64,000 nt of DNA from Teredinibacter waterburyi (GTDB lineage Bacteria > Pseudomonadota > Gammaproteobacteria > Pseudomonadales > Cellvibrionaceae): positions 102,265 through 166,264 of the forward strand of contig NZ_MRUH01000169.1 in assembly GCF_001922985.1 (NCBI RefSeq), in the 5' to 3' direction. How positions within the stretch are numbered: the stretch's first letter is position 1; every line of letters begins with the position of its first letter. This document shows positions 40,031-47,941 of this stretch, in pieces. Under the pieces are notes generated by a model. That model was given only the letters and a program-made list of their open reading frames with translations, made no database searches and was not told the DNA's origin. Position numbers and translations under genes: made by a program.

Positions 40031-40213
40031 TTAGCCGCCAGTACTTGAACAGCTAGAAGAAGAGCCGCAGCTTGAGCAGGAGTTACAAGAGCTAATACCG
40101 CTGGACGCGCCAGTTTCCGGTAAAGCCATTGCATCTTTCATGCTTACTACTTCTAAGTCATTCAAATCCAAGCTATCTACATCTACGTCGTTAAAATCAA
40201 TTTTGTTAGACAT
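40031..40213 (-). CDS. RiPP precursor peptide, thiopeptide-type
   Basis: 60 aa, ATG with AAAAAGGA eight bases upstream. The leader (1-about 41) is acidic and Asp/Leu-rich (VDSLDLNDLEVVSM) and ends in an ALPETGASSG motif, which resembles thiazolylpeptide-type precursors. The core (about 42-60) is Ser/Cys/Gly-rich with Cys at 43, 46, 49 and 55, 11 Ser in residues 41-60 and one Thr. It begins Ser-Cys-Asn, as in GE2270 and thiomuracin cores, and has a second Ser-Cys junction at 54-55, as expected for the two dehydroalanines of a pyridine. It is the first gene of a 14-gene operon. Confidence 0.85.
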   Translation of the reverse strand: MSNKIDFNDVDVDSLDLNDLEVVSMKDAMALPETGASSGISSCNSCSSCGSSSSCSSTGG

Positions 40214-41186
40214 TGGTTATTCCTTTTTAAGTTAAGTTTTAAGTTAATTTTTAAAGCTAATGCCGATTAACGGTGAACAGTTGTCTCGGCGATTACTCCT
40301 CACAAAACAACGATATGTAATTTAGTATTCTCAATAAAGTTGAGCGATCCATTTAGGGTGTGACACTCGCTCTATTGATAAATAGTAAAACCGGATTTCA
40401 TTCCTATACATATTTCGCTGCTTCGTAAGTTGTGTCGATGTTGTCCGACGGGGATCACTCTACCAAACATAATTATTTGAACTAGATGTAACAAGTGACA
40501 GTGCGGCGGCTTGAAACTCGCTATTGCGGGGGAGCTGAATGCGGTGTTTTGGATGGCAATAGTTATGTAAGTTTATGTTTTAAATGGAATAAACTCGCCG
40601 AATATGAAATCTATTATTAACGACGGGAAAGATGTTTTTAGAAGTTAGATAAGCTGTAACTTCTGCCAGTATCCCGATGAATTTTTGCCGTTATTCATAG
40701 AACGATATTGGCGTTGTTACGCTGAAGTGAGTATCGCAAAAAGTCTTCATTCTTTATTGGAATGGCGGAACCTTAGCCGTGATTGGTATTTGAATCTGCG
40801 AACTCTGCTACCAGGGAGGGGCGGTAGTAATCATTTAGTGGGTGGCGTTAGCGCTCTGTGTTTGTAGGGGGGGGCGCAGGACGCGCTGAATAGCCTAGCG
40901 GAGTTTAGTTTGCTAGCGAATGGGGTTGGCATATCGGCTATTTAGAGGGCGATACCTGCAAGATCTTGCAGTAGTGCGATTCAGCGCTTTTGCCTATCCT
41001 GTCGTTACGTTGATTACGTTGCTCTTCTGTAGTTAGCCAGTCAACGTTTTTTGGTTTCGAATGTTTGCGTATCCGAAACGCCAAGGACGGCATCCAAACC
41101 ACTATGGAAAGGTGGAACCAGCATTTGAAGCTCTATCTAATTTGTTAGGCTGGCAAAAATTGCCCGACCGAATTCAGGAGATGAAC
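40214..41186. other. Divergent intergenic region, ~970 bp
   Basis: It separates the precursor gene (minus) from the DUF2141 gene (plus). Near the precursor are two copies of TTAACTTAAAA (direct repeat, 40222-40250). A lux box lies at 40954. A 60-codon frame at 40685-40867 and a 41-codon GTG frame at 40495 lack ribosome binding sites and homology and are not called. I see no second precursor with a Cys/Ser core. Confidence 0.6.
40954..40973. promoter_or_regulatory. lux box in the RiPP region
   Basis: ACCTGCAAGATCTTGCAGTA matches the luxI box (ACCTGCTAGATCTTGCAGGT) at 17 of 20 positions and holds a perfect 16-base palindrome CTGCAAGATCTTGCAG. A TATCCT at 40995 lies 21 bases further and could be a -10. 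The ATG of the DUF2141 gene is 214 bases downstream; the precursor ATG is 741 bases away on the other side. Confidence 0.75.
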
Positions 41187-41636
41187 ATGAGAAAGTTTAC
41201 TTTTAAAACCATCGCACAAGTGTTTGTCGGTGTGGCCTTGGTTGCAGCCCAGCAGCCCGTGATCAGCGGTACTGGTGTAAACGTTACCGTTGCTATAACC
41301 GGTGTGCGTTCCGATGAAGGTAGCTTACGCACCGCATTGTGTACCAGTGAAGACAGCTTTCCGTCGGACTGTAAAATTCGTAAAGAAGTTAAGGCTTCGC
41401 AAGGCACCGTAAAAGTGGAGTTCGAAGGTGTGGCGCCAGGCCGATATGCATTTGCGGTATTTCACGATGAAAACGCCAACGGGCGAGTGGATATGAAAAA
41501 TTTTATCTTTCCAAAAGAGGGTTTGGCATTTGGAAAGGATGCAATGGGTACTCGCGGTATTCCAAAGTTTGAGCAGGCCGCCATCGAGATAGAGGGCGAA
41601 AGTAAGAGCGTGGTGAAAATGCGTTATATGCGCTAA
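41187..41636 (+). CDS. DUF2141 secreted protein
   Basis: 149 aa from ATG 41187, with AGGAG six bases upstream. A longer frame from 41061 and an ATG at 41181 are rejected. A signal peptide (MRKFTFKTIAQVFVGVALVAAQQP) precedes a beta-sandwich domain with GSLRTALC, FEGVAPGRYAFAVFHDENANGRVD and KFEQAAIEI, typical of DUF2141. Function of the family is unknown. It is the first gene after the lux box. A terminator-like hairpin follows (41659-41691), so co-transcription with YcaO-TfuA may be partial. Confidence 0.82.
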   Translation: MRKFTFKTIAQVFVGVALVAAQQPVISGTGVNVTVAITGVRSDEGSLRTALCTSEDSFPSDCKIRKEVKASQGTVKVEFEGVAPGRYAFAVFHDENANGRVDMKNFIFPKEGLAFGKDAMGTRGIPKFEQAAIEIEGESKSVVKMRYMR

Positions 41637-41658
41637 CAGTAACGAAGAAAATCATTCG

Positions 41659-41691
41659 CTACGTCGCCGTTAATTCGGCGCGCTAGTTTTT
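41659..41691 (+). terminator. Probable terminator after DUF2141 gene
   Basis: CGCCG and CGGCG core arms with outer CTA/TAG pairing, then TTTTTG. It separates the DUF2141 gene from the YcaO gene by termination or attenuation. Confidence 0.5.
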
Positions 41692-41759
41692 GTTGTGTGG
41701 TAATTCCCATACGCCACAAGTATTGCCACAAAACACGCTGTAGGAAAGTAGGAGATCTT

Positions 41760-43016
41760 ATGTTTGCAAACCATAACGCTCAGGATAAGACCTATTTTGA
41801 TGGTACTCATCGAGCCTGCAGCCCCGAAGAAACCTTTAATCGTAATTGGCCGCTGGCAAAACAGTTGGGTATTACCCGCGTAGCGGATATTACCGGGCTC
41901 GATACTATTGGTATTCCAGTGTGTGTTGCTATTCGGCCAAATTCACGTGGACTATCAACTTCGCAAGGCAAGGGCTTAGATCTATTTTCGGCCAAGACAT
42001 CGGCGTTAATGGAAAGCATAGAAAGTTGGCACGCCGAAAATATAGATTTGCCGTTGCGACACAATTCTTATGCGGGCTTAATAAACGCCGGCGAGCAAGT
42101 GGTGGACATAACCAGCATCAGTACCTACACCGATAGCTATGTAAGTTCGACCACACCCATCTATTGGGTGCAAGGGCAAGATCTGATTAGCCGCAAACCG
42201 ATGTGGGTACCGTTTGATACCGTAAGTACGAATTTTACTTGGTCCGGGCGGGGTAGCACTCAGGCCAATTTTGTTATTTCCACTAATGGACTTTCATCTG
42301 GTAATACCCAGCAGGAGGCCATTGCCCACGCGCTTGCGGAGGCTGTGGAAAGAGATGCAATTGAACTTGCACGAGACGCCATTCGCGCAGGTGCAACTAG
42401 TATCAAGGTAAAACCAGAGACCATAAATGATGCGAACTGCCAAAAGCTATTCGACGCACTAGCACAGGCGGATATTCTCTATGGTGTCTACAACATAACC
42501 TCCGATTTTAAGATTCCATGCTTCTCATGCACCATCGTCGACCGAGAGTCTCAAGGACGCTGGCGCACGCTACCGGCTTTTAGCGGGTATGGTTGCCATC
42601 CCTCCCCAGAAGTTGCGGTTATGCGTGCGGTAACGGAAGCAATTCAAAGCCGCTTGACGCATATTTCCGGTAGCCGCGACGATATCTTTTGGGCCGAGTA
42701 CAGTAAGTTGGGCAACAGCGATGACCTAGATCAATACCGTCGTATTATTGAAGATATACCGGCGAGCGTAGACTTTACTAAAATCGAATCGATTAGCAGC
42801 CAAGGTTTTAATACCGATATCCAGCAAATGTTGGATATATTAGATAATAAAGGTGTAAGCCAAGTAGTGGTGGTTGACCTTTCTAAACCGAATATAAATG
42901 TGCCCGTGGTGAAAGTGGTCGTAGCTGGATTGATGTCGCCCAGCGAGAAATCCGGCACCAAACAAGTGCGCGCTATAAAGCGCGAGGTCAATACTGCGCG
43001 AGGATTAACTGCATGA
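41760..43016 (+). CDS. YcaO protein, TfuA-associated
   Basis: 418 aa from ATG 41760, with AGGAG five bases upstream; a GTG 21 codons earlier has no support. This compact YcaO lacks the N-terminal Cys-rich region of the other YcaO in this window. ATP/Mg motifs are seen: KTSALMESIESWHAE near residue 80 and AIAHALAEAVERDAIELARDA near 185. YcaO proteins paired with TfuA make thioamides (McrA thioglycine, thioviridamide-type peptides). The stop overlaps the TfuA start by 4 bases (ATGA), so the two are translated together. The substrate is unknown; the precursor at 40031 is the nearest candidate. Confidence 0.9.
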   Translation: MFANHNAQDKTYFDGTHRACSPEETFNRNWPLAKQLGITRVADITGLDTIGIPVCVAIRPNSRGLSTSQGKGLDLFSAKTSALMESIESWHAENIDLPLRHNSYAGLINAGEQVVDITSISTYTDSYVSSTTPIYWVQGQDLISRKPMWVPFDTVSTNFTWSGRGSTQANFVISTNGLSSGNTQQEAIAHALAEAVERDAIELARDAIRAGATSIKVKPETINDANCQKLFDALAQADILYGVYNITSDFKIPCFSCTIVDRESQGRWRTLPAFSGYGCHPSPEVAVMRAVTEAIQSRLTHISGSRDDIFWAEYSKLGNSDDLDQYRRIIEDIPASVDFTKIESISSQGFNTDIQQMLDILDNKGVSQVVVVDLSKPNINVPVVKVVVAGLMSPSEKSGTKQVRAIKREVNTARGLTA

Positions 43017-44410
43017 GTGTCTATGTCTTTTTAGGCCCGAGTTTGCCTCTAGCTGAAGCGGAAGCGCTATTAAGTGCGGAGTATTACCCGCCGGTGGCGA
43101 TGGGTGATATCTATAACATTGTTAGCCAGCGAGCCAAAAGCGGTGATTGCCTGTTAATTATTGATGGTGTGTTCGAACAAGTACCTGCGGTGTGGCACAA
43201 AGAAATTCTGTTCGCTTTATCACAAGGCGTACATGTTATGGGAGCTTCCAGCATGGGCGCACTGCGTGCCGCGGAGCTAGATAGCTTTGGCATGCGAGGC
43301 TTAGGCGACGTGTACGAAGCCTATGCGAACGGCAGTATAAATGATGACGATGAGGTTGCAGTCGCTCACGCATCGGCGGAGTCTGGATACCGTTCTCTTT
43401 CCGAGGCAATGGTGAATATTCGTGCAGCGGTCGCAGACGCGCAGCAGGAAAACTATCTGGATGTGAATACAGCAAGCTGGATCATTAATACTGCAAAAGC
43501 GCTGTACTACCCAGATCGAAACTGGCCGACGTTGTTGCAGATTGGCCGCGAGACTGGTTACGAGCAGCAGCTTACGGCTTTCAAAACATTTTTACGAGAG
43601 CGCAAGCCAAACCAAAAACGCGAGGATGCAATTGCGGCACTTAATTTTCTAGCACAGCCAGAGAATTTACCCAGCACGCCGTTTAAAGCGGAATTCGTTT
43701 TTGAAACTACCAGTTTCTGGGTTGGCCTTACTCGCACCGCTGCAATGAAAGTTACCCTACCTAGAAGTGATGCCCGTGCTAAACCTAACGTTGTTGCCGA
43801 ACCTTCGATTGGTGAAGGACGGAATGTCGGCATAGATGAACAGGCGGCGCTTGCGCACTTGAAGTCTCAACCCGTGCAATGGCAGAAATACACCACTACA
43901 GCTCTAATCGGCAAGTTGGTTAGTGCGTTAGGGGATGAGCTTCATGTTAGCGCAGATGATTATAAGCAGGCTTTAAGCGAGTTCTGTGTAGCGGAAGATC
44001 TTCGCTCTGGTGTTGCACTAGAGGCGTGGCTTAGTGCTCGCCAGTTAAGTCGTGCGCAATTTAATGCCGAGATAGAAAATAGAGCGCGGTTGGCAATATT
44101 TACGCGTATACACAGTCACGATATTGAGTATCGCGCCCAGGTTCAAAGTAAGCTTGATAATCGCTGGGGGGCCGCGGTCGACTATACGCACAAGGCAAAA
44201 CTAATGCTGTCGCAGCTGGGCATTCAAAAGCCGAACCTTGAGTCTGCTGGTGTTACAGCCGATCAGCTGCAAGCGTGGTACGAGAAAACCCACAATGTAA
44301 ATATAGATTTTTCGGATCGCACGGTCGCTCGCTTGGGGTTTGAATCTACACGCGACTATATCAATCAATTACTTATCCAATATATTGTTGAGCAGCGAGC
44401 GGCTGCATAA
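43013..44410 (+). CDS. TfuA-like protein
   Basis: 465 aa. The N-terminal half is a full TfuA domain: FLGPSLPLAEAEALL, GDIYNIV, LIIDGVFEQVPAVWHKEILFALSQGVHVMGASSMGALRAAELDSFGMRGLGDVYEAY. TfuA is named after the trifolitoxin locus and acts with YcaO in thioamidation, probably by helping with the sulfur donor. Many stand-alone TfuA proteins are about 200-250 aa; this one has a further 240-residue helical C-terminal part that I do not recognise. It is coupled to YcaO by a 4-base overlap. Confidence 0.88.
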   Translation: MSVYVFLGPSLPLAEAEALLSAEYYPPVAMGDIYNIVSQRAKSGDCLLIIDGVFEQVPAVWHKEILFALSQGVHVMGASSMGALRAAELDSFGMRGLGDVYEAYANGSINDDDEVAVAHASAESGYRSLSEAMVNIRAAVADAQQENYLDVNTASWIINTAKALYYPDRNWPTLLQIGRETGYEQQLTAFKTFLRERKPNQKREDAIAALNFLAQPENLPSTPFKAEFVFETTSFWVGLTRTAAMKVTLPRSDARAKPNVVAEPSIGEGRNVGIDEQAALAHLKSQPVQWQKYTTTALIGKLVSALGDELHVSADDYKQALSEFCVAEDLRSGVALEAWLSARQLSRAQFNAEIENRARLAIFTRIHSHDIEYRAQVQSKLDNRWGAAVDYTHKAKLMLSQLGIQKPNLESAGVTADQLQAWYEKTHNVNIDFSDRTVARLGFESTRDYINQLLIQYIVEQRAAA

Positions 44411-44555
44411 CAACGTCGTTCCGTTCAATACTCACGTTTTTATCTAGGTTTCGGTTAGGCCAAGACTTGGGCGCAGGCTATCGAATTTAGCTGAATACGA
44501 AAGCATACGTACTATCTCTAAGAAATTTAATCGATATTCGCTAATATTTTTTTAA

Positions 44556-45488
44556 TTAAGATGGTGATCGTTGTTTGGGCAAGACCGTACGAAGGTTAAA
44601 CCAGCTGTGATAGAGGGAGCCAATTGTACATATTGCAATAGATGTCATTAAAAACCCCGCCTGTAGCGCTTGCCACGATATACCAATAGTGCCACGGAAG
44701 TTACCATTCATAACGTGAACGCGAAACGCCCACCACAACAGAGCCTTATGGTTACTGGGATAGGTGCGAAAGAATAAAGGATGGCATTTAAACAGATTTT
44801 CGTAGGCATAGTTACGAGAGTAGGACGAGAAAGTTCCAGAGGTTAACCTGTTCGTATGTAACTCATTTTTAAGAATTCCTACGCAGGGCAAGTAATAGGG
44901 TACGGCTTCGTTTGTTAGCAGCTTAATAAATAAATCGGTATCTTCGCCAACGTTAAACTTTGGGTTGAAACCGCCACACTCCTCGAACACTTCTTTACGT
45001 ATCGCTAGGCCAAAGCTAGCGCCAAGGGCAAGGATATTGGCTATTTTTTCGTGTTGTGTCTCAGCGACGGCAGGCTTTCGTACAATTTGAGTCAAATGTT
45101 TTCCGCCGACGTGTTGCGGTGGGAATACAAATTTTACACCGCACCAACAATAATCAAACGTCTCTGTTTTAATCGCGGTTGCCACCGCATTTAGATAGCC
45201 TGGTGCCATGAGGTCGTCGTCATCTAAAAAAACAATCCAATCGCCACTTGCGTTTCGTACACCGGTATTGCGAGCGACGGATACGCCTAGCGCATTCGGT
45301 TGTGTTATGTAGTTTACCGATTTGCCAAATTCTGCTAAGAAATCGCTGTAATCCTCATTGGATCCATCGTTTACAACAATTATTTCGCTGTCGGGTACAT
45401 CTTGGGCGATAAGCGATTTTACCGCACGACGCAAATGATTAGGTCGATTATGCGTTGGTATAACAATTGAAAATTTAGGCGGAGTCAT
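44556..45488 (-). CDS. GT2-family glycosyltransferase
   Basis: 310 aa. GT-A fold: FSIVIPTHNRPNHL at the start, VVNDGSNEDY, and the metal-binding DDDD (VFLDDDDLMAP) near residue 91. The C-terminus has a hydrophobic segment (AGFLMTSIAICTIGSLYHSWF) that may anchor it in the membrane. GT2 proteins transfer a sugar from a nucleotide donor. It converges with TfuA on the opposite strand. Its place inside the RiPP island suggests possible glycosylation of the product, but envelope glycan work is equally possible. Confidence 0.85.
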   Translation of the reverse strand: MTPPKFSIVIPTHNRPNHLRRAVKSLIAQDVPDSEIIVVNDGSNEDYSDFLAEFGKSVNYITQPNALGVSVARNTGVRNASGDWIVFLDDDDLMAPGYLNAVATAIKTETFDYCWCGVKFVFPPQHVGGKHLTQIVRKPAVAETQHEKIANILALGASFGLAIRKEVFEECGGFNPKFNVGEDTDLFIKLLTNEAVPYYLPCVGILKNELHTNRLTSGTFSSYSRNYAYENLFKCHPLFFRTYPSNHKALLWWAFRVHVMNGNFRGTIGISWQALQAGFLMTSIAICTIGSLYHSWFNLRTVLPKQRSPS

Positions 45489-45636
45489 AGCGCTATCCGG
45501 TAGTGTATTAAATATAGTCTTATGTCATTACATACTACCCTTTTGCCCATGCTTAGCACCTCTAAGATCTAACAGCTACGTTAACTTTTTGTGTGGGGTA
45601 AGCTAACTGCCAGTATGAAAATATAATTTCGCAGCG

Positions 45637-45656
45637 TAATTAGTCGTAACTAATTA
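45637..45656. promoter_or_regulatory. Palindrome at start of HlyC-like gene
   Basis: TAATTAGTCGTAACTAATTA, perfect 8-base arms with a 4-base spacer. It ends 11 bases before the ATG and overlaps the ribosome binding region (TTAAGG). It could be a repressor operator or an mRNA hairpin controlling translation. Confidence 0.5.
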
Positions 45657-45667
45657 AGGTTTTTACA

Positions 45668-46078
45668 ATGTATACACCTCCGCCAGAGATATTCTCCACC
45701 TTGTGCGATTTCCGTTCTTACTCTCCCGCCCCCTTGTCGGCGGATAATATTAAGTGGTTTAAATATGCTGCAAGGTGTGAAACGGCTACGCTACTTTATA
45801 ACGAGTTTAACGAACCCAAGGGCTATGTAGTGTGGGCTGAGATCAGTCGAGAAACACTGAATATACTTTGGAAAACAAATCAATTTCCACGTTACATTTA
45901 CGAATGGGAAGAAGGAAAAATTCGTTTGATTCTCGATGTTTCAATTGACCCGGGCGAACGCGAATCAATAGTCAAGGCGCTGCGAACACTACTGCGCAGC
46001 TGGAAAATAGTTGCGTTCAAACGTCGCGAGTTACGCCTGTATGTTCGTAATAATATGCGATTTAAAAGACTCTTCTAG
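45668..46078 (+). CDS. HlyC-like toxin-activating acyltransferase family protein
   Basis: 136 aa. It aligns by eye with HlyC: a SPAPL start region, TLLYNEFNEPKGYVVWAEISRET (HlyC has TRDDYPVAYCSWANLS here), a W-E-G stretch, IRLILDVSIDPGE (acid at Asp90) and a C-terminal basic tail. HlyC acylates lysines of RTX toxins; the HlyC-like MceI/MchD proteins instead help attach a siderophore to the C-terminus of class IIb microcins. The catalytic His near the HlyC N-terminus is not obvious here, so the chemistry may differ. A SelO-like partner follows 24 bases later, as in mchC/mchD or mceI/mceJ pairs. Confidence 0.65.
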   Translation: MYTPPPEIFSTLCDFRSYSPAPLSADNIKWFKYAARCETATLLYNEFNEPKGYVVWAEISRETLNILWKTNQFPRYIYEWEEGKIRLILDVSIDPGERESIVKALRTLLRSWKIVAFKRRELRLYVRNNMRFKRLF

Positions 46079-46102
46079 CTCCATATCCATAGGAAATTTG
46101 TT

Positions 46103-47890
46103 GTGAGACCATCCAAATTATTACCGGAAATGCTGGTGCCCTGTGAAGTGAAAAATATGCCAACAGAAGGGTTGGTGTGGGCCGATAGTGCGTTTATTGC
46201 TGCTCAATCGTCTGACGCGGCTGTAGCGGATAAGCGCCAAAAAATAACCGATGATTGGTCTATAGGTATAGATGGGTCGCCTTGTTTCGAAGGTGTAGAT
46301 TTTATCGGGGGCACCGAACAAAAAGTGTTTGGTGAACGCTATGGCGGCTTTGGTACGGCTAAAAATGGTGGTGGTGTACGCTGTGTTAATCGTGGTGACG
46401 TGCAAGCTAAAGGTATCGGCGTTAACCCATTAATAGGGCGAGACGCGTTAGAGGGCTACTGTACAGGCTCGTTAAATTTACTGGAAGGTGTTACCGAAAC
46501 GGTATTTTCGAGAGTGCTGAATCGGGTGTTCCCGTTGGGTGCCGCAAAAATATATGGCTTGATTGCTACCGGCCCGAAAATGTCGACTTATAAAAATGCC
46601 GATGTAGAAAAATTCGCGAACGGCGTTGATTGTTGGGGGGCGATTTTGCTGCGTGAAGCCTGTGTCAGGCCAGCCCATTTTTTTCGGACAATCGACTACC
46701 AGCGTCACCCAAACTATAAGCACCAGCTAATGTCGGATGTAGCGCGAGTGCGTCGGGTTAATCGTGAGTTTCGAAAATCTTGTGGTGACGATAAGGGTTT
46801 TTTGGGCGTGCTTGGCCAGTTTATTAAAAATCATGCAAATCAATTTGCCTTCGCTAGGGTAGCGCGTTTTGCACACGGGGCGGCCACAGCTTCTAATTTG
46901 ACCTTGGACGGGCGCTGGCTTGATCTGCCTATCTCCAGCTTCCTGCCGGGCAATCGGAACTATCGCTTGTCACTCAATCAGTTGCCATTTTTTAGCGAAC
47001 ACAAGGTTTTGGACCCAACAATTGTCGAGCTGGCCTATACCTATGGGAAGTACAACGAAGTACATATCGATCCGAACCCCTTAATTGAATACTACCATCG
47101 GCTTTATCGTTATTATTTACATCGACATTGCGGTTGGGTGTTGGGAGTTTCGAGTGACGCTTGGCCCAAGCCGGGCCAGTCGGCGGGAGCGGATGACTTT
47201 GTCGAAATACTGCTCGATATGCTTGATGATAATAAACGCATGATATGGAATTCGCCCTATGTACTGGAGAGCTACGACCCTGTTTCGCAGTTGTTGACTT
47301 ATTTATTTTCCGAAGGCGGACAGTTGTACCCAGTAGATACCGATCTGCCAAAGCGAATTCAAGCGATGCTGGATGAGCGTTTACCAGCAAATAAAGGTTT
47401 AGAGCTTGTGTCGAGTTTTTTTCTGGGTTCGGCCAATGCAGCGGCAGAGACAGTTGCAACGGCGATTCGTGCATTAAAGCGAACGCTGTTGTCTTCGTTA
47501 TTTTATAGCGGCAGAGTTCGCAGTCATTTAGAGTCGCTGATCGATGCTGAAGATATAAGCGTTTATGAAGAGTTTATAGAGCGATGCGACCGCCAAGCCG
47601 ATTGGATTTTTGAGGACGATGGCAACTTGGTATATCTGTATCGTTCGTCGGATGCGTGCCTAGCCTGGTCGGTGAACGAAGCGACGTTTGTTGTCGCTAG
47701 CTCCGACGGCGTTTTACAAAAATGCAGCTCAGCTTCACAGTGGTTACAGTCAAAGCCTAAGCATATTTTTTGTGTCGACGGCTACGACTTTTTTCCGGTG
47801 GTACTGAAAATACTTTCAGCTGCCGAGGCGATTACAGTGGTGAAATCTCAGCCGTACGAGGCGTGCAGTTCCTTTGCGGCTAGCCGTTAG
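46103..47890 (+). CDS. SelO-like pseudokinase/AMPylase-fold protein
   Basis: 595 aa with a GTG start and AGGAAA upstream. It aligns by eye with SelO/YdiU: a Gly-rich segment at 80-93 (YGGFGTAKNGGGVR), QAKGIGVNPL (Lys103; SelO has LKGAGLTPYSR), the helix with Glu near 132, ILLREACVRPAHF (SelO: LMRVAPSHLRFGHF) and HGAATASNLTLDGRWLDLPISSF at 258-280 (SelO: [23 protein letters not shown]). SelO AMPylates hydroxyl residues. The pairing with a HlyC-like protein recalls MceJ/MceI and MchC/MchD, which need ATP to modify the microcin C-terminus. Similarity to MchC itself was not tested. Likely role: adenylation of a peptide or protein in this island. Confidence 0.6.
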   Translation: MRPSKLLPEMLVPCEVKNMPTEGLVWADSAFIAAQSSDAAVADKRQKITDDWSIGIDGSPCFEGVDFIGGTEQKVFGERYGGFGTAKNGGGVRCVNRGDVQAKGIGVNPLIGRDALEGYCTGSLNLLEGVTETVFSRVLNRVFPLGAAKIYGLIATGPKMSTYKNADVEKFANGVDCWGAILLREACVRPAHFFRTIDYQRHPNYKHQLMSDVARVRRVNREFRKSCGDDKGFLGVLGQFIKNHANQFAFARVARFAHGAATASNLTLDGRWLDLPISSFLPGNRNYRLSLNQLPFFSEHKVLDPTIVELAYTYGKYNEVHIDPNPLIEYYHRLYRYYLHRHCGWVLGVSSDAWPKPGQSAGADDFVEILLDMLDDNKRMIWNSPYVLESYDPVSQLLTYLFSEGGQLYPVDTDLPKRIQAMLDERLPANKGLELVSSFFLGSANAAAETVATAIRALKRTLLSSLFYSGRVRSHLESLIDAEDISVYEEFIERCDRQADWIFEDDGNLVYLYRSSDACLAWSVNEATFVVASSDGVLQKCSSASQWLQSKPKHIFCVDGYDFFPVVLKILSAAEAITVVKSQPYEACSSFAASR

Positions 47891-47941
47891 TTGGAATAAA
47901 AACCAAAGGCTGGCAGGTTTGATTTTGCATTCGCTGCCATA

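Noticed and set aside
22151..40213. Class I lanthipeptide cluster
   Set aside because: A split LanB is present but no LanC cyclase; YcaO, SagB-like and pyridine-synthase-like genes point elsewhere.
40495..40620. 41-codon GTG frame with two Cys, a possible second precursor
   Set aside because: No ribosome binding site and no RiPP leader or Ser/Cys core.
40685..40867. 60-codon frame upstream of the DUF2141 gene
   Set aside because: No ribosome binding site, no leader-like or core-like pattern, and no recognisable family; it lies in a regulatory region.
41760..43016. Stand-alone YcaO of the E. coli RimO-related type
   Set aside because: It is coupled by a 4-base overlap to TfuA, which marks the thioamidation type.
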